Counted from the stretch's first letter, positions 18,503 to 28,357 are shown. The stretch is 64,000 nt of DNA from JANQIV01 sp050117315 (GCA_050117315.1 JASFMY010000017.1:7377-71376), one strand, 5' to 3'. Notes: generated by a model not told the origin, from the sequence alone. Numbers and translations: made by a program.

Positions 18503-21085
18503 ATGAAAAAACCGCCACGCATAGCGCGATGGATTTTATCCGTCATAAACAGGAAAAGTAACCGCGAAATTGTTCTCGGCGACTTTGAAGAATTTTATAA
18601 TGAAATATATTTTGAGAAAGGCTGGTTACTCGCGTATCTCTGGTTTTACATTCAAGCATTTAAATCAATTCCAAAATTTTTATTTACAAATTTGTATTGG
18701 GGTGTAGTTATGTTTGGTAATTATTTTAAGATTGCTCTAAGAAAGCTCCTTGAGCAGAAAATGTATTCCTTTATAACCATTTCAGGCTTAGCAGTAGGAT
18801 TAGGAATATTTTTAGTAATGTTTGCCTTTTTCATTAGGAAGATGACTGCCGATTCATTTCATAAAGATATTGACAGAATTTATAATGTAGTTCAGGTACT
18901 GAATTCAGGTAGCGGAGAGAAACATACTGCTTATATCCCGTTTCCCTTAGTATCCTCACTCAAGGACGACATCCCTGAGATCGAAGATTTTACCAGGTTC
19001 TATGATCCGGGTAAATCGATAATTAGTTATAAGGAAAAAAAGTTTTATGAAAGTCAGGTCCTTTTCACCGACACAAATTTTTTCTCATTTTTTACTTTCA
19101 ATATAATCGAGGGTAATGTTGAGACAATGTTTTCAAAACCCAGATCAGTTGTTATAAGTGAAAAAATTGCTGAGAAATATTTTGGGGATAAATATGCTAT
19201 AGGTGAAGTAATGACTCTCGAAAATGAAATGGATCTTGTCGTGACAGGAGTTTTCAAAGAGTTGACTGAGCAACAATCTATTTCATCTTTATACGGACAA
19301 ATTATTGTTCCCATTGAAGCCGCGAAAAGTTTATATGGTTCACTGGACAACTGGGATAATAACAACCTGACCGGATTCGTAAAACTACAAAAGGGAGCAA
19401 ATCTAAAACAGGTAGAAAATAAGTTAGAATCATTACGTGCAAAATACTATGACAACTCTATCACTTCACCTCAGCAGCTATATCTCTTTCCGACGAAAGG
19501 GTTAATTAATACGGCACCTCACATACAGAGATTTGCTAATTATTCCCCTACTACCGGGGCTATCATTTTATTGTTTATTGGATTTCTTTTCCTTTTGATA
19601 GGAATTTTCAATTATGTGAATTTATCAACAGCCCGTTATACTGAACGTTTAAAAGAGCTGGGTATACGCAAAGTTATTGGTGCAGGCAAATTGCAACTAA
19701 CGAAACAATTTTTGATGGAATCCGTAATTACAGCTTTTATTGCATATCCTATTGCAATTATAGTATATAATCTGGTTACTTCATTCTTCAGTTCATTAAG
19801 TCCCTTGATTCCTTCTTTTCCCTTTTGGGATAATGAGAAAATAATATTTTTTTCAATAATAATATCTCTTATTACCGGATTTGCTGCTGGAATTTATCCG
19901 GCTGTTTTTCTTTCATCATTTCGTCCGGTCCAAATATTAAAAGGAATATTTGTGCAGGGAAAAGGACAAAATAAGCTTCGAAAAATATTGGTTATTCTTC
20001 AATTTTCCATTTCTATTGTTTTTGTTGTCTTAACGTTGGTATTTCAAAAACAATCAGAGTTTATCATAAATAGTGACTTAGGCTATAATAGATCAGGAGT
20101 AATCGCTATACCTCTCACTAATGAGATAAAAAAATCTTACCCAATTATTAAAGAAAGATTAAGGAATTTATCGGGTGTTCTAAACACTACTGTATCAATG
20201 TCTATTCCCGGAAATTGGCAAACAAAAAAAAATGTCCTTCCGGAAGGGTTTGATACTGATAACTCATTAACTGCCTATTACTATGGTATTGATTACGATT
20301 TTTTTAACACTATGGAAATGCAAATATCTCAGGGAAGACCATTTTCAAAAGAATATCAAGAAGATGATAATATAATTATTAACCAATTATTTGCTCATCG
20401 ACTTAAATGGGACTATCCAATCGGGAAAACTATAAAAATTGGAGAAAAGAAATGCAAGATAGTAGGTGTTTCAAATGATTTTCTTTTTGACAATACTTTC
20501 TGGCCTATCGCTCCATCTGTTTTTTATATTGAAAAGGATAATCCGGGTTATATTTTAATAAAAATCGGAGACAAGAATAAAGAATCTGTAATTACTGATT
20601 ATGTTAATAATATATGGAATGAACTTTCCCCCGGTACCCCGTTTACTTATTACTTTTTAGATGAATATTTCAGAAATGTTAATAGCTATACATGGATTTT
20701 ACTTAAAGTTATGGGGATGCTCGGTGTATTGGCGTTGTTATATTCTTGTTTGGGTTTATTTGCTCTTGCTACTTATTCCGTAAGAAAAAGAAGGAAAGAA
20801 ATCAGCATACGGCAAGTTATGGGGGCTACTTTGCCTGTAATTCTTACAATGCTGTCGAAAGATTTCTTAAAGTTCATTATTTTGTCAAATATTTTTGCCT
20901 TACCGGTTGCCTATTGGGCAGCAAATAGTTTCTTAGATTTTGTATCTCCTATTCATACAAATGTTGACTTCGGTATTCTGATAATGACAACCGGTATTAC
21001 ATTGTTGGTATCTCTAATTACTATTACAATCCAGACATATAAAGCAGCTACAGCAAATCCCGTAGATTCGTTAAAGTACGAATAA
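18503..21085 (+). CDS. Prefix-type FtsX permease (860 aa)
   Basis: The start at 18503 (MKKPPRIARWILSV) is preferred over the in-frame ATG at 18335 because the intervening 56 codons are the tail of a decayed duplicate fragment. The prefix ends in FYIQAFKSIPKFLFTNLYWG; the first helix is NYFKIALRKLLEQKMYS. FtsX block 1 reads LLIGIFNYVNLSTARYTERL with LGIRKVIGA; block 2 diverges most of the set (LLYSCLGLFALATYSVRKRR with ISIRQVMGA). The tail is NPVDSLKYE. The altered second FtsX block suggests an early-branching paralogue. It sits in the PadR operon, 8 bp before the next gene. Confidence 0.9.
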   Translation: MKKPPRIARWILSVINRKSNREIVLGDFEEFYNEIYFEKGWLLAYLWFYIQAFKSIPKFLFTNLYWGVVMFGNYFKIALRKLLEQKMYSFITISGLAVGLGIFLVMFAFFIRKMTADSFHKDIDRIYNVVQVLNSGSGEKHTAYIPFPLVSSLKDDIPEIEDFTRFYDPGKSIISYKEKKFYESQVLFTDTNFFSFFTFNIIEGNVETMFSKPRSVVISEKIAEKYFGDKYAIGEVMTLENEMDLVVTGVFKELTEQQSISSLYGQIIVPIEAAKSLYGSLDNWDNNNLTGFVKLQKGANLKQVENKLESLRAKYYDNSITSPQQLYLFPTKGLINTAPHIQRFANYSPTTGAIILLFIGFLFLLIGIFNYVNLSTARYTERLKELGIRKVIGAGKLQLTKQFLMESVITAFIAYPIAIIVYNLVTSFFSSLSPLIPSFPFWDNEKIIFFSIIISLITGFAAGIYPAVFLSSFRPVQILKGIFVQGKGQNKLRKILVILQFSISIVFVVLTLVFQKQSEFIINSDLGYNRSGVIAIPLTNEIKKSYPIIKERLRNLSGVLNTTVSMSIPGNWQTKKNVLPEGFDTDNSLTAYYYGIDYDFFNTMEMQISQGRPFSKEYQEDDNIIINQLFAHRLKWDYPIGKTIKIGEKKCKIVGVSNDFLFDNTFWPIAPSVFYIEKDNPGYILIKIGDKNKESVITDYVNNIWNELSPGTPFTYYFLDEYFRNVNSYTWILLKVMGMLGVLALLYSCLGLFALATYSVRKRRKEISIRQVMGATLPVILTMLSKDFLKFIILSNIFALPVAYWAANSFLDFVSPIHTNVDFGILIMTTGITLLVSLITITIQTYKAATANPVDSLKYE

Positions 21086-21092
21086 GGGGAAA

Positions 21093-23651
21093 ATGAAAAA
21101 ACCGCCACGCATAGCGCGATGGATTTTATCCGTCACAAACAGAAAGAGCAATCGCGAAATTGTTCTCGGCGACTTTGAAGAATTTTATAATGAAATATGT
21201 TTTGAGAAAGGTTGGTTACTCGCGTATCTCTGGTTTTACACTCAGGCATTTAAATCAATTCCGAGATTTATACTAACAAGCATTTATTGGGGGGCTGTAA
21301 TGTTTACAAAATACTTGAAACTTACATTTAGAAATATGGCGAAGCACAAAGGTTATTCATTCATTAATATATCCGGCTTCGCAGTGGGATTGGCTTGTTT
21401 TATTCTAATATCGATGTGGGTTGCGGACGAACTAAGCTACGATAAATTTCACAAAAATATTGACCGAATATATAGAGTAAATACTATTACCGGTAATGAA
21501 AAAATCATCACAAGTTCATCTTTGCGTTTGGGTGAAGAGATGAAAGACAAGTACCCGGAAATTGAAGCTTATACCAATTTTATTCCCTGGGTGAGATCGT
21601 TGTTAAAATACAAGGACAGAGTTTACGATGAATGGAATATCTATTTAGTCGACCCGGCGTTTTTCAAAATGTTTACTTTCGATTTTCTCGCGGGTGATCC
21701 GAACTCTGTTTTACAGGACAGATACTCAATTGTAATTACGGAAGAAACTGCAAGAAAATATTTCGGTGATGAAAATCCGATCGGGAAAAGTCTATACTCG
21801 GATGTCTATCAAAGGGATTTCAAAGTAACGGCAGTCGTAAAAAAAATGCCCGCAAACTCGACACTTCAATTTAATATTGCCGGTAGGATTGATTTAATGA
21901 CGAAGCAAAGAATGGAAAGCTGGGAGTTTTCGGGCTGGACGTACATTGAGCTGAAATCAAATACTTCCGAAGAAGCATTCAACCAAAAGATAAAAGATTT
22001 CTATAAGATCAATGTCGCCCCGGAATGGGAAGCTTACCCGGAACTTCAGCAGTATTCGTCCATTCATTTATACGAAGACGGAAAACCCGGCTTGGTTAAA
22101 CTTGTTTACCTTTTTTCGGCAGTTGCAATTTTTGTGTTGATTATCGCATTCGCGAATTTTTCAAATCTTTCAACAGCGCGTGCAACAAAAAGAGCCCAAG
22201 AGGTAGGAGTAAGAAAAGTATTTGGTGCGCATAAAAGACAGTTGGTTTATCAATTTCTAGGCGAGGCGATAGTTGTTTCATTTATCTCCCTAATATTTGC
22301 TGTTGTGCTTGTAGCTGTGCTGCTTCCTTATTTCAACCAATTCACGGGCAAGTCCTTAGAGTTGTTGAACGGAAATGTATTTATTAAAGTTGTTGAACTC
22401 TTAGCTTTGGTGCTTATCTCCGGGATTGCTGCGGGCAGTTACCCGGCATTTATTCTTTCTTCATTTAAACCGGCTGCTGTGCTGAAAGGGAAATCGGGTT
22501 TAATCAAAAACGGTTTATATTTTAGAAGGATTTTAACAATCGGACAATTTGCAATTTCAATTGGACTAATTGTGTGCACTTTAGTAGTATCAAAACAAAT
22601 GAGGTACATTCAGGAAACAGACAGCGGAATGGAAAGGGATCGCATTATTACAATAGCCAACAATCCGGAATTGATGAAGAAATTCGACGCTTTTGAATCC
22701 GAGTTAAAACAAAATCCGTTGATTGAAAATGTTACCGCTTCGGCAACGCGCCCGTTTGATGTTGGTCAGTATATTGAGGTTAACTGGGAAGGGCATATGA
22801 ATGAGCCGCCGAGAGGCATGCAGTACACCATGGCTGATTATTATTTTCTTTCGACATTTGGGATGAAGTTGGTGAAAGGACGGTTTTTCTCAAGAGATTT
22901 CGCAACGGATTCAACAGACGCTTGCTTAATTAATGAGACCGCCGCCTCGATGATGGATTTTGATAACCCGGTTGGCAAATCGCTTTACTTTGGTCATCCT
23001 GCCTTTCCCGAAGAAAAAAGGAATTTGAGAATTATCGGAGTAGTGAAAGATTTCCATTCAAGATCGCTGTATAGCCCCATTGGCCCGTTCGTATTTAAAA
23101 TGTACCGTCCGTGGCATACATATATTTTTATCAAACTGAAAGAAGATGAAACTCAAAAAGCCGTTGCCGCCGTTGAAAGTATTACGAAAAAGTACGCTCC
23201 CGACTACCCGTATTCTTACGAGTTTTTAGATGATTCATATAATAGATTGTATTTAATGGAAAACAAAATGAGCAGTGTATTTAACATATTTGCCGTTATT
23301 GCAACTATTGTTTCTTGTCTCGGTTTATTTGGACTTTCCGCTTTTACCGCAGAACAGAGGACAAAAGAAATCGGGATTAGAAAAACTTTGGGAGCCTCGG
23401 TTTTCGGTATCGCAACGATGTTATCAAAACAATTTGCGGTATGGATTATCATAGCAAATTTAGTTGCCTTTCCGTTTACTTATTACTTTATGAAAAAATG
23501 GCTAGCTGATTTTGTTTACCGTATCGATCTGAATTTGTCCCTATTCATTGCTGCTGGGTTTATTTCATTGGTAATAGCTGTCCTTACGGTTGGATACCAG
23601 ACAATTAAAGCTGCTTTAAGCAACCCTGTTGAATCAATAAAGTATGAGTAG
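21093..23651 (+). CDS. Prefix-type FtsX permease (852 aa), last of PadR operon
   Basis: The prefix MKKPPRIARWILSV starts 7 bp after the previous stop, behind AGGGGA. It ends in FYTQAFKSIPRFILTSIYWG and is followed by KYLKLTFRNMAKHKGYS, a periplasmic domain, FtsX block 1 (LIIAFANFSNLSTARATKRA, VGVRKVFGA), a second periplasmic domain and FtsX block 2 (VSCLGLFGLSAF, IGIRKTLGAS). The tail NPVESIKYE and the following spacer are nearly identical to those of the gene ending at 3929. A strong hairpin 15 bp after the stop probably ends the PadR operon transcript. Confidence 0.93.
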   Translation: MKKPPRIARWILSVTNRKSNREIVLGDFEEFYNEICFEKGWLLAYLWFYTQAFKSIPRFILTSIYWGAVMFTKYLKLTFRNMAKHKGYSFINISGFAVGLACFILISMWVADELSYDKFHKNIDRIYRVNTITGNEKIITSSSLRLGEEMKDKYPEIEAYTNFIPWVRSLLKYKDRVYDEWNIYLVDPAFFKMFTFDFLAGDPNSVLQDRYSIVITEETARKYFGDENPIGKSLYSDVYQRDFKVTAVVKKMPANSTLQFNIAGRIDLMTKQRMESWEFSGWTYIELKSNTSEEAFNQKIKDFYKINVAPEWEAYPELQQYSSIHLYEDGKPGLVKLVYLFSAVAIFVLIIAFANFSNLSTARATKRAQEVGVRKVFGAHKRQLVYQFLGEAIVVSFISLIFAVVLVAVLLPYFNQFTGKSLELLNGNVFIKVVELLALVLISGIAAGSYPAFILSSFKPAAVLKGKSGLIKNGLYFRRILTIGQFAISIGLIVCTLVVSKQMRYIQETDSGMERDRIITIANNPELMKKFDAFESELKQNPLIENVTASATRPFDVGQYIEVNWEGHMNEPPRGMQYTMADYYFLSTFGMKLVKGRFFSRDFATDSTDACLINETAASMMDFDNPVGKSLYFGHPAFPEEKRNLRIIGVVKDFHSRSLYSPIGPFVFKMYRPWHTYIFIKLKEDETQKAVAAVESITKKYAPDYPYSYEFLDDSYNRLYLMENKMSSVFNIFAVIATIVSCLGLFGLSAFTAEQRTKEIGIRKTLGASVFGIATMLSKQFAVWIIIANLVAFPFTYYFMKKWLADFVYRIDLNLSLFIAAGFISLVIAVLTVGYQTIKAALSNPVESIKYE

Positions 23652-23800
23652 ATTTTAAATTTGAAAACCTTGAAGGTTTTAAGAACCTTCAAGGTTGATA
23701 TGTTAAGCCGGCTGAACCACTCCAAGATACATTTATATATCTTTCAAACTATCATTCAATTCTCTGTATCATTTGGATTTTTTTATTGCTGATGACTGAA
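23652..23800 (+). repeat. Duplicated intergenic block (copy 2; copy 1 at 3930-4078)
   Basis: This matches 3930-4078 with few differences (a one-base change in the hairpin loop and a short indel after GCCGGCT). Unlike copy 1 it continues through ~85 bp of leader to an intact permease start at 23887, so it probably preserves the ancestral arrangement. Confidence 0.85.
23667..23697 (+). terminator. Perfect 13-bp hairpin closing the PadR operon
   Basis: AACCTTGAAGGTT pairs with AACCTTCAAGGTT around a TTAAG loop, directly after the last prefix-type permease. It is the counterpart of the hairpin at 3944-3973. Confidence 0.65.
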
Positions 23801-23886
23801 AAAAATAATCCCGGATAGCAACATTTCTATTCTTTATTCATCTTTATAAATGATTGATTTTTTATCAAACTCAATAAGGCAGGAAG

Positions 23887-26274
23887 ATGATTAAAAATTA
23901 TTTAAAAGTTGTAATGAGAAATATAGTCCGGCACAAAACATATACATTTCTCAATGTCTTTGGATTATCGCTGGGGTTATCTTGTTTTATTTTAATTCTA
24001 TTATATGTTCGGTTTGAATTCAGCTTTGATAAATTCAATGAGAACTATGATAATATTTACCGGGTAGAGTTAGATTACGGCGGGCGCGGGCAGTTTATAG
24101 CACTAACAAATAATGCCATAGGTACGGCGCTGGTAAAAGATTACCCGGAAGTAATAAACCAGGTACGCTTCCGTAATATGGGCAACGGTGTAATCCTCGA
24201 TGCCGGGAACAACATGAAATTTTTTGAAGACTTCGGCAGGTGGGCCGAGAATTCCTTTTTTGAAATATTCACTTATAGATTTATTGCCGGGAATCCCAAA
24301 ACTGCTTTGGCTGAACCGTACTCAATCGTTTTAACAAAAAGTACTGCCGAAAAATATTTTGCCGATGAAAACCCGATGGGTAAAACAATAAAGGTAAATA
24401 ACGATTTTACGTGCACGGTTACAGCCGTGCTTGAAGACCTTCCTAAAAATTCATCAAATAATTTTAATTACCTTATTTCATTTTCTACTTATGAAAAAGT
24501 TATAACCCCGGAATACCTGGACAATTGGAATACTATCGGGTGTTATACTTATGTCCTTTTGCAGAATAGTATTTCGTTACCTGAGCTTAATTCTAAAATT
24601 AAAGATTTGTTGCGAACATACATATCAAAGGATTATCCAAGTCACGTATACCTAAAACCGTTATCTCAAATTCATTTGTATTCAGACATACTGGGCGAAC
24701 ACGGTCCTTCGGGTGATCCTGATACAATAATAATTTATTCGGCAATTGGTATTTTTATCCTGTTGATAGCTTCAATTAATTTTATGAATCTATCAACGGC
24801 GCGCTCAATGAAAAGAGCAAAAGAAGTAGGTATGAGAAAAGTCTGTGGTGCCGGACGCAGAAATTTAATAACGCAATTTATAGGCGAATCAATTGTGATG
24901 ACTTTTATTTCTCTTTTTATTTCAATTATTTTTATAAACTTTTTTATAACGGAATTTAATGCAATTGTAGGAAGACAGCTTTCGTTTGATATAGGCAATA
25001 ATTTGTTACTTGTAATTGTATTAATAGTAATTGGATTGATAGTTGGGGTTATATCAGGCAGTTACCCCGCTTTTTATTTATCGAAGTTTAACCCGGTTGG
25101 AGTTTTAAAATCCGCTATTAAAACCAAACACAAAAAATTTTCCGAAAGAAACGTACTTGTAGTTTTCCAGTTTGCGACTTCAGTATTTTTGATTGTATCA
25201 ACAATTATGATTTATTACCAGCTCAACTACCTGCGCAGCAAAGATGTAGGTTACGATAAAGAAAATGTTATTGTAATCGGGTTCAAAAATTCCGACTCAT
25301 TAACTGCAGCTAAATACGATGTTTTAAAAGATGAAATTAAAAATTTTGCCGGAGTAAAAAACGCAAGCATCTCCCAGTTTGTACCCCACTTTAACGGGGC
25401 ATCTTTTCAAATTCCATATGAAGGCGCGCCCCAAGAAGAAACAATTTATACGAATATAAACTTTGCCGACAAGGATTTTCTCAAAACCTACAGGATAAAA
25501 TTATTAATGGGCAAGGACGAATTAAATACCGGGACGAACAGCGACAGTACTTACGAGTGTTTTATAAACGAAGCATTTATGAAAGAGACAGGCTGGGATA
25601 ACCCTATCGGTAAAAGAATAGGTTTTTTAAGAGTAGCCGGGGTAATTAAAGATTATCAATTCACTTCAATGAAGAACCTTGTGCAGCCGATAATTCTTCG
25701 TCCCCTGGACGGATGGGAACCGAGATTTATAAACAGGGAAATGAATCTTTCAATAAAATTGAATCCTGGAAATAAAGATGCGGCTATCGATGAAATTAAA
25801 ACACTTTTCAGCAGGCTTTTCCCTTATCAAATATTTGAATACCGTTCAATGAAAGAAAACTTTGAGTGGCTTTTCAGAACAGAAGACACCACTGCAAAGA
25901 CAGCGGGATACTTTTCAATTCTTGCAATATTTATTTCATGTTTGGGATTGTTCGGACTTTCGTCATTTACTGCAGAACAAAAACGAAAAGAAATCGGGAT
26001 TAGAAAAGTATTGGGCGGTTCCGTTTTAAATGTTGTTTATCAACTTGTGAAAGAATCGTTACTGCCTGTTGTTACGGCGATTATAATTGCATTACCCGTA
26101 GCATATTATTTCATTGATAAATGGCTTCAGGAATTCGCGTACAGAATTGAAATCCCGTATGTAATTTTGATTATTTCAAGCTTATCGGCAATAATTATAG
26201 CTTTAATTACGGTTGGATACCAATCGGTAAAAGCAGCTCTGTCCAACCCTGTGGACTCCATAAAATATGAATAG
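23887..26274 (+). CDS. FtsX/MacB-type permease (795 aa, no prefix), intact parent of the 4079 pseudogene
   Basis: It starts directly at the first helix (MIKNYLKVVMRNIVRHKTYT) behind a GCAGGAAG ribosome-like site. The order is periplasmic domain, FtsX block 1 (LLIASINFMNLSTARSMKRA, VGMRKVCGA), second periplasmic domain, FtsX block 2 (FISCLGLFGLSSF, IGIRKVLGG) and tail NPVDSIKYE. Being outside the PadR operon (hairpin and 235 bp in between), it probably has its own promoter. Its middle third is almost identical at DNA level to the deleted copy at 4079, while the 3' third is less similar, indicating recent exchange. No ATPase follows. Confidence 0.95.
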   Translation: MIKNYLKVVMRNIVRHKTYTFLNVFGLSLGLSCFILILLYVRFEFSFDKFNENYDNIYRVELDYGGRGQFIALTNNAIGTALVKDYPEVINQVRFRNMGNGVILDAGNNMKFFEDFGRWAENSFFEIFTYRFIAGNPKTALAEPYSIVLTKSTAEKYFADENPMGKTIKVNNDFTCTVTAVLEDLPKNSSNNFNYLISFSTYEKVITPEYLDNWNTIGCYTYVLLQNSISLPELNSKIKDLLRTYISKDYPSHVYLKPLSQIHLYSDILGEHGPSGDPDTIIIYSAIGIFILLIASINFMNLSTARSMKRAKEVGMRKVCGAGRRNLITQFIGESIVMTFISLFISIIFINFFITEFNAIVGRQLSFDIGNNLLLVIVLIVIGLIVGVISGSYPAFYLSKFNPVGVLKSAIKTKHKKFSERNVLVVFQFATSVFLIVSTIMIYYQLNYLRSKDVGYDKENVIVIGFKNSDSLTAAKYDVLKDEIKNFAGVKNASISQFVPHFNGASFQIPYEGAPQEETIYTNINFADKDFLKTYRIKLLMGKDELNTGTNSDSTYECFINEAFMKETGWDNPIGKRIGFLRVAGVIKDYQFTSMKNLVQPIILRPLDGWEPRFINREMNLSIKLNPGNKDAAIDEIKTLFSRLFPYQIFEYRSMKENFEWLFRTEDTTAKTAGYFSILAIFISCLGLFGLSSFTAEQKRKEIGIRKVLGGSVLNVVYQLVKESLLPVVTAIIIALPVAYYFIDKWLQEFAYRIEIPYVILIISSLSAIIIALITVGYQSVKAALSNPVDSIKYE

Positions 26275-26325
26275 TACTGAAGTTTTACCGGTCTTCAGAA
26301 TGTAAAAAAAGCTTATCTTCTTAAG

Positions 26326-26362
26326 CTGTGGAATGTATAATAATTATTTATACATTCCACAG
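26326..26362 (+). terminator. 15-bp hairpin ending the permease island
   Basis: CTGTGGAATGTATAA pairs perfectly with TTATACATTCCACAG around a TAATTAT loop, 52 bp after the last permease stop. There is no strong T tract on either side. Confidence 0.6.
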
Positions 26363-26499
26363 TGTTAACCAATAAGAATTATTTTCCCGTACTTTAAATG
26401 AATTAACACAAAAACGTTCTATTGTACAAGAATAAATAAAATTTGTTGAAAATATTTATTATAAGAGTTATTATAAGCCTTCTAATGCATGGAGGTAAA

Positions 26500-26805
26500 A
26501 TGAGCTGGTTGGTAGTTTTGACTTATGAACTATATAATGCTGAAATTCAAGATTATGAATTAGTAAATAAAAACCTTGTTAAAATAGGCTTGATAAATGA
26601 AATTGTTTCACCCGGGGGAGTAAAAAGTCAACTGCCTTTAAGAACCTTTGCTGCCCAGTTTAGTAAAGATATAAACAATACATCCCAAGATATAGTGGAT
26701 TACATTGAAGAAAAAGCTTTAACCGTTTTGAGAGAATATAACCTGGAAGGAAAAATTTTTGTTTCTGTAGGTGATAATTGGTCCTGGAGTGAATCGGTTA
26801 TATAA
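26500..26805 (+). CDS. Conserved-looking small hypothetical protein (101 aa)
   Basis: Start chosen at ATG 26500 (MSWLVVLTYELYNAEIQDYE) because GGAGGT lies 3 bases before it; the frame opens earlier at 26443 without a ribosome site. The order beta strand (WLVVLTYEL), helix (DYELVNKNLVKIGLI), a central VKSQLPLRTFAAQF segment, a second helix and a final strand (GKIFVSVGDNW) suggests a ferredoxin-like alpha/beta fold, as in small nucleases or regulators of Cas2/VapD shape. That is a fold guess, not an assignment. It stands alone between two hairpin/promoter regions. Confidence 0.75.
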   Translation: MSWLVVLTYELYNAEIQDYELVNKNLVKIGLINEIVSPGGVKSQLPLRTFAAQFSKDINNTSQDIVDYIEEKALTVLREYNLEGKIFVSVGDNWSWSESVI

Positions 26806-26966
26806 AACATCTTAAGATTTTGTTTATCAACTTGGGTTAAAATTATACCTAGCAACTTCGATAATAAACTGATCTTTACTTAGCCGACTTAAGATCGTTT
26901 TACATGTTTCAATAGAGCAATTTCTAACTCACATAAACACTCACAAAAACAAAAGGAGCCTTTGCT

Positions 26967-28307
26967 ATGGTTAAGAAACTCTCTTTTTTTTCATTCATTA
27001 TTGTACTTTTTGCATTAATCTTTACAGGCTTAGGATGTGAAGAGGAACAAGACAGCATTAATTCACCAAGCGCTACAGTTCAGCTTGAAAACGCCGGAAG
27101 CCTCCAGCTTTCTTTTAACAAAACTAATGCTCTCACAGCTACAGAGGATATTGACACTGTTACGGCAACACTCACAAGATCGGGTTACGAGTCCGTACAA
27201 GAAAATATTGCAGTAGGAGACGGTTCTGCAAGCGGAACAATGTATAACGTAGCCGAAGGGACCTGGCATCTCACAATAAACGCCAAGGACTCCATCGGCA
27301 CAGTGCTTTACAGTGGCAATACTGAAGTAGAAATAGTAAGCGACCAAACAACCTACGTAACAATTGAACTCTCTGCCGCCGCAACATCGGGCAACCTGTC
27401 AATAAACGTCACCTGGGAGGAAGGCGACGGGATTAATTGGACGGTTTATGACAATAATCCGGTACTTGATCTCGGTTCCTCCGGGGAGTGGGATGATGTC
27501 TATATAACTAGTCCTTCTGTTATCTATAATGGAACAACTTATGAAATGTGGTACGCGGCCTATGATGGGACCAACTACCGGATTGGTTACGCATCATCCT
27601 CAGATGGAATAAACTGGTCTAAATACTCAAACAACCCGGTGTTGGATCTAGGGGCTTCTAATGAGTGGGATTATTATAATGTTTCCCATCCGACTGTTAT
27701 CTACAATGGAACGAGCTACGAAATGTGGTATAATGGTTATGATGGAAGCTACTCTTATATTGGTTATGCTTCATCTTCAGATGGAATCAACTGGACAAAA
27801 TATTCAGGGAATCCTATTATAAAAGGAAACGCATCATGGGAAGCAAATATGGTTGGTCATCCAAATGTGCTTTTTGATGGAACAACTTATGAAATGTGGT
27901 ATTCTGCATCTGACGGCACAAACTATAGAATTGGATATGCGACATCGTCTGATGGAATAAATTGGTCTACATATTCAGGTAATCCAATACTAGATCTTGG
28001 TGCAGATGACTCTTGGGACGACCTACATGTATTTGCTCCTAATGTTATACTTGATGGAGAAAATTATAAGATGTGGTATACAGGAAACGATGGTACAAGC
28101 TATAGAATTGGATATACGGCATCGTCTGATGGAATAAATTGGTCTACATATTCAGGTAATCCCATATTAGACCTTGGTACAGACGGCTCTTGGAATGACA
28201 TTGGGATATTAACACCAACTGTTTTATATAACGGAATAAGCTACAAAATGTGGTTTGCTGGTATAGACGGAACAAAGTACAGCATTGGTTACGCAACTTG
28301 CCCATAG
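26967..28307 (+). CDS. Secreted lipoprotein with five-bladed beta-propeller repeats (446 aa)
   Basis: A lipoprotein signal peptide ends at GLGC (Cys24), with AAGGAG before the start. Residues ~35-150 form a beta-rich domain (LQLSFNKTNA, TVTATLTRSGYES, GTWHLTINAKDS). From ~154 five repeats of 57-59 residues follow, each with DGINW, NPVLDLG, W-D, P-x-V-I-YNG, YEMWY and YRIGYASS. Five such blades are the number in GH43/GH32/GH130-like propellers, so a carbohydrate-binding or glycan-processing surface protein is plausible, but no catalytic acid triad could be assigned. The last two repeats are nearly identical in DNA, pointing to recent internal duplication. A hairpin with a T tract follows the stop. 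Confidence 0.88.
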   Translation: MVKKLSFFSFIIVLFALIFTGLGCEEEQDSINSPSATVQLENAGSLQLSFNKTNALTATEDIDTVTATLTRSGYESVQENIAVGDGSASGTMYNVAEGTWHLTINAKDSIGTVLYSGNTEVEIVSDQTTYVTIELSAAATSGNLSINVTWEEGDGINWTVYDNNPVLDLGSSGEWDDVYITSPSVIYNGTTYEMWYAAYDGTNYRIGYASSSDGINWSKYSNNPVLDLGASNEWDYYNVSHPTVIYNGTSYEMWYNGYDGSYSYIGYASSSDGINWTKYSGNPIIKGNASWEANMVGHPNVLFDGTTYEMWYSASDGTNYRIGYATSSDGINWSTYSGNPILDLGADDSWDDLHVFAPNVILDGENYKMWYTGNDGTSYRIGYTASSDGINWSTYSGNPILDLGTDGSWNDIGILTPTVLYNGISYKMWFAGIDGTKYSIGYATCP

Positions 28308-28324
28308 TTTTTTTACATTTTTTC

Positions 28325-28356
28325 AGCCCTCATATGCCGGGGGCTATATTTTTTCT
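28325..28356 (+). terminator. Hairpin plus T tract after the propeller lipoprotein
   Basis: AGCCCT pairs with GGGGCT across CATATGCCG, followed by ATATTTTTTC, 17 bp after the stop. This is a good intrinsic terminator shape. Confidence 0.65.
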
Positions 28357-28357
28357 T

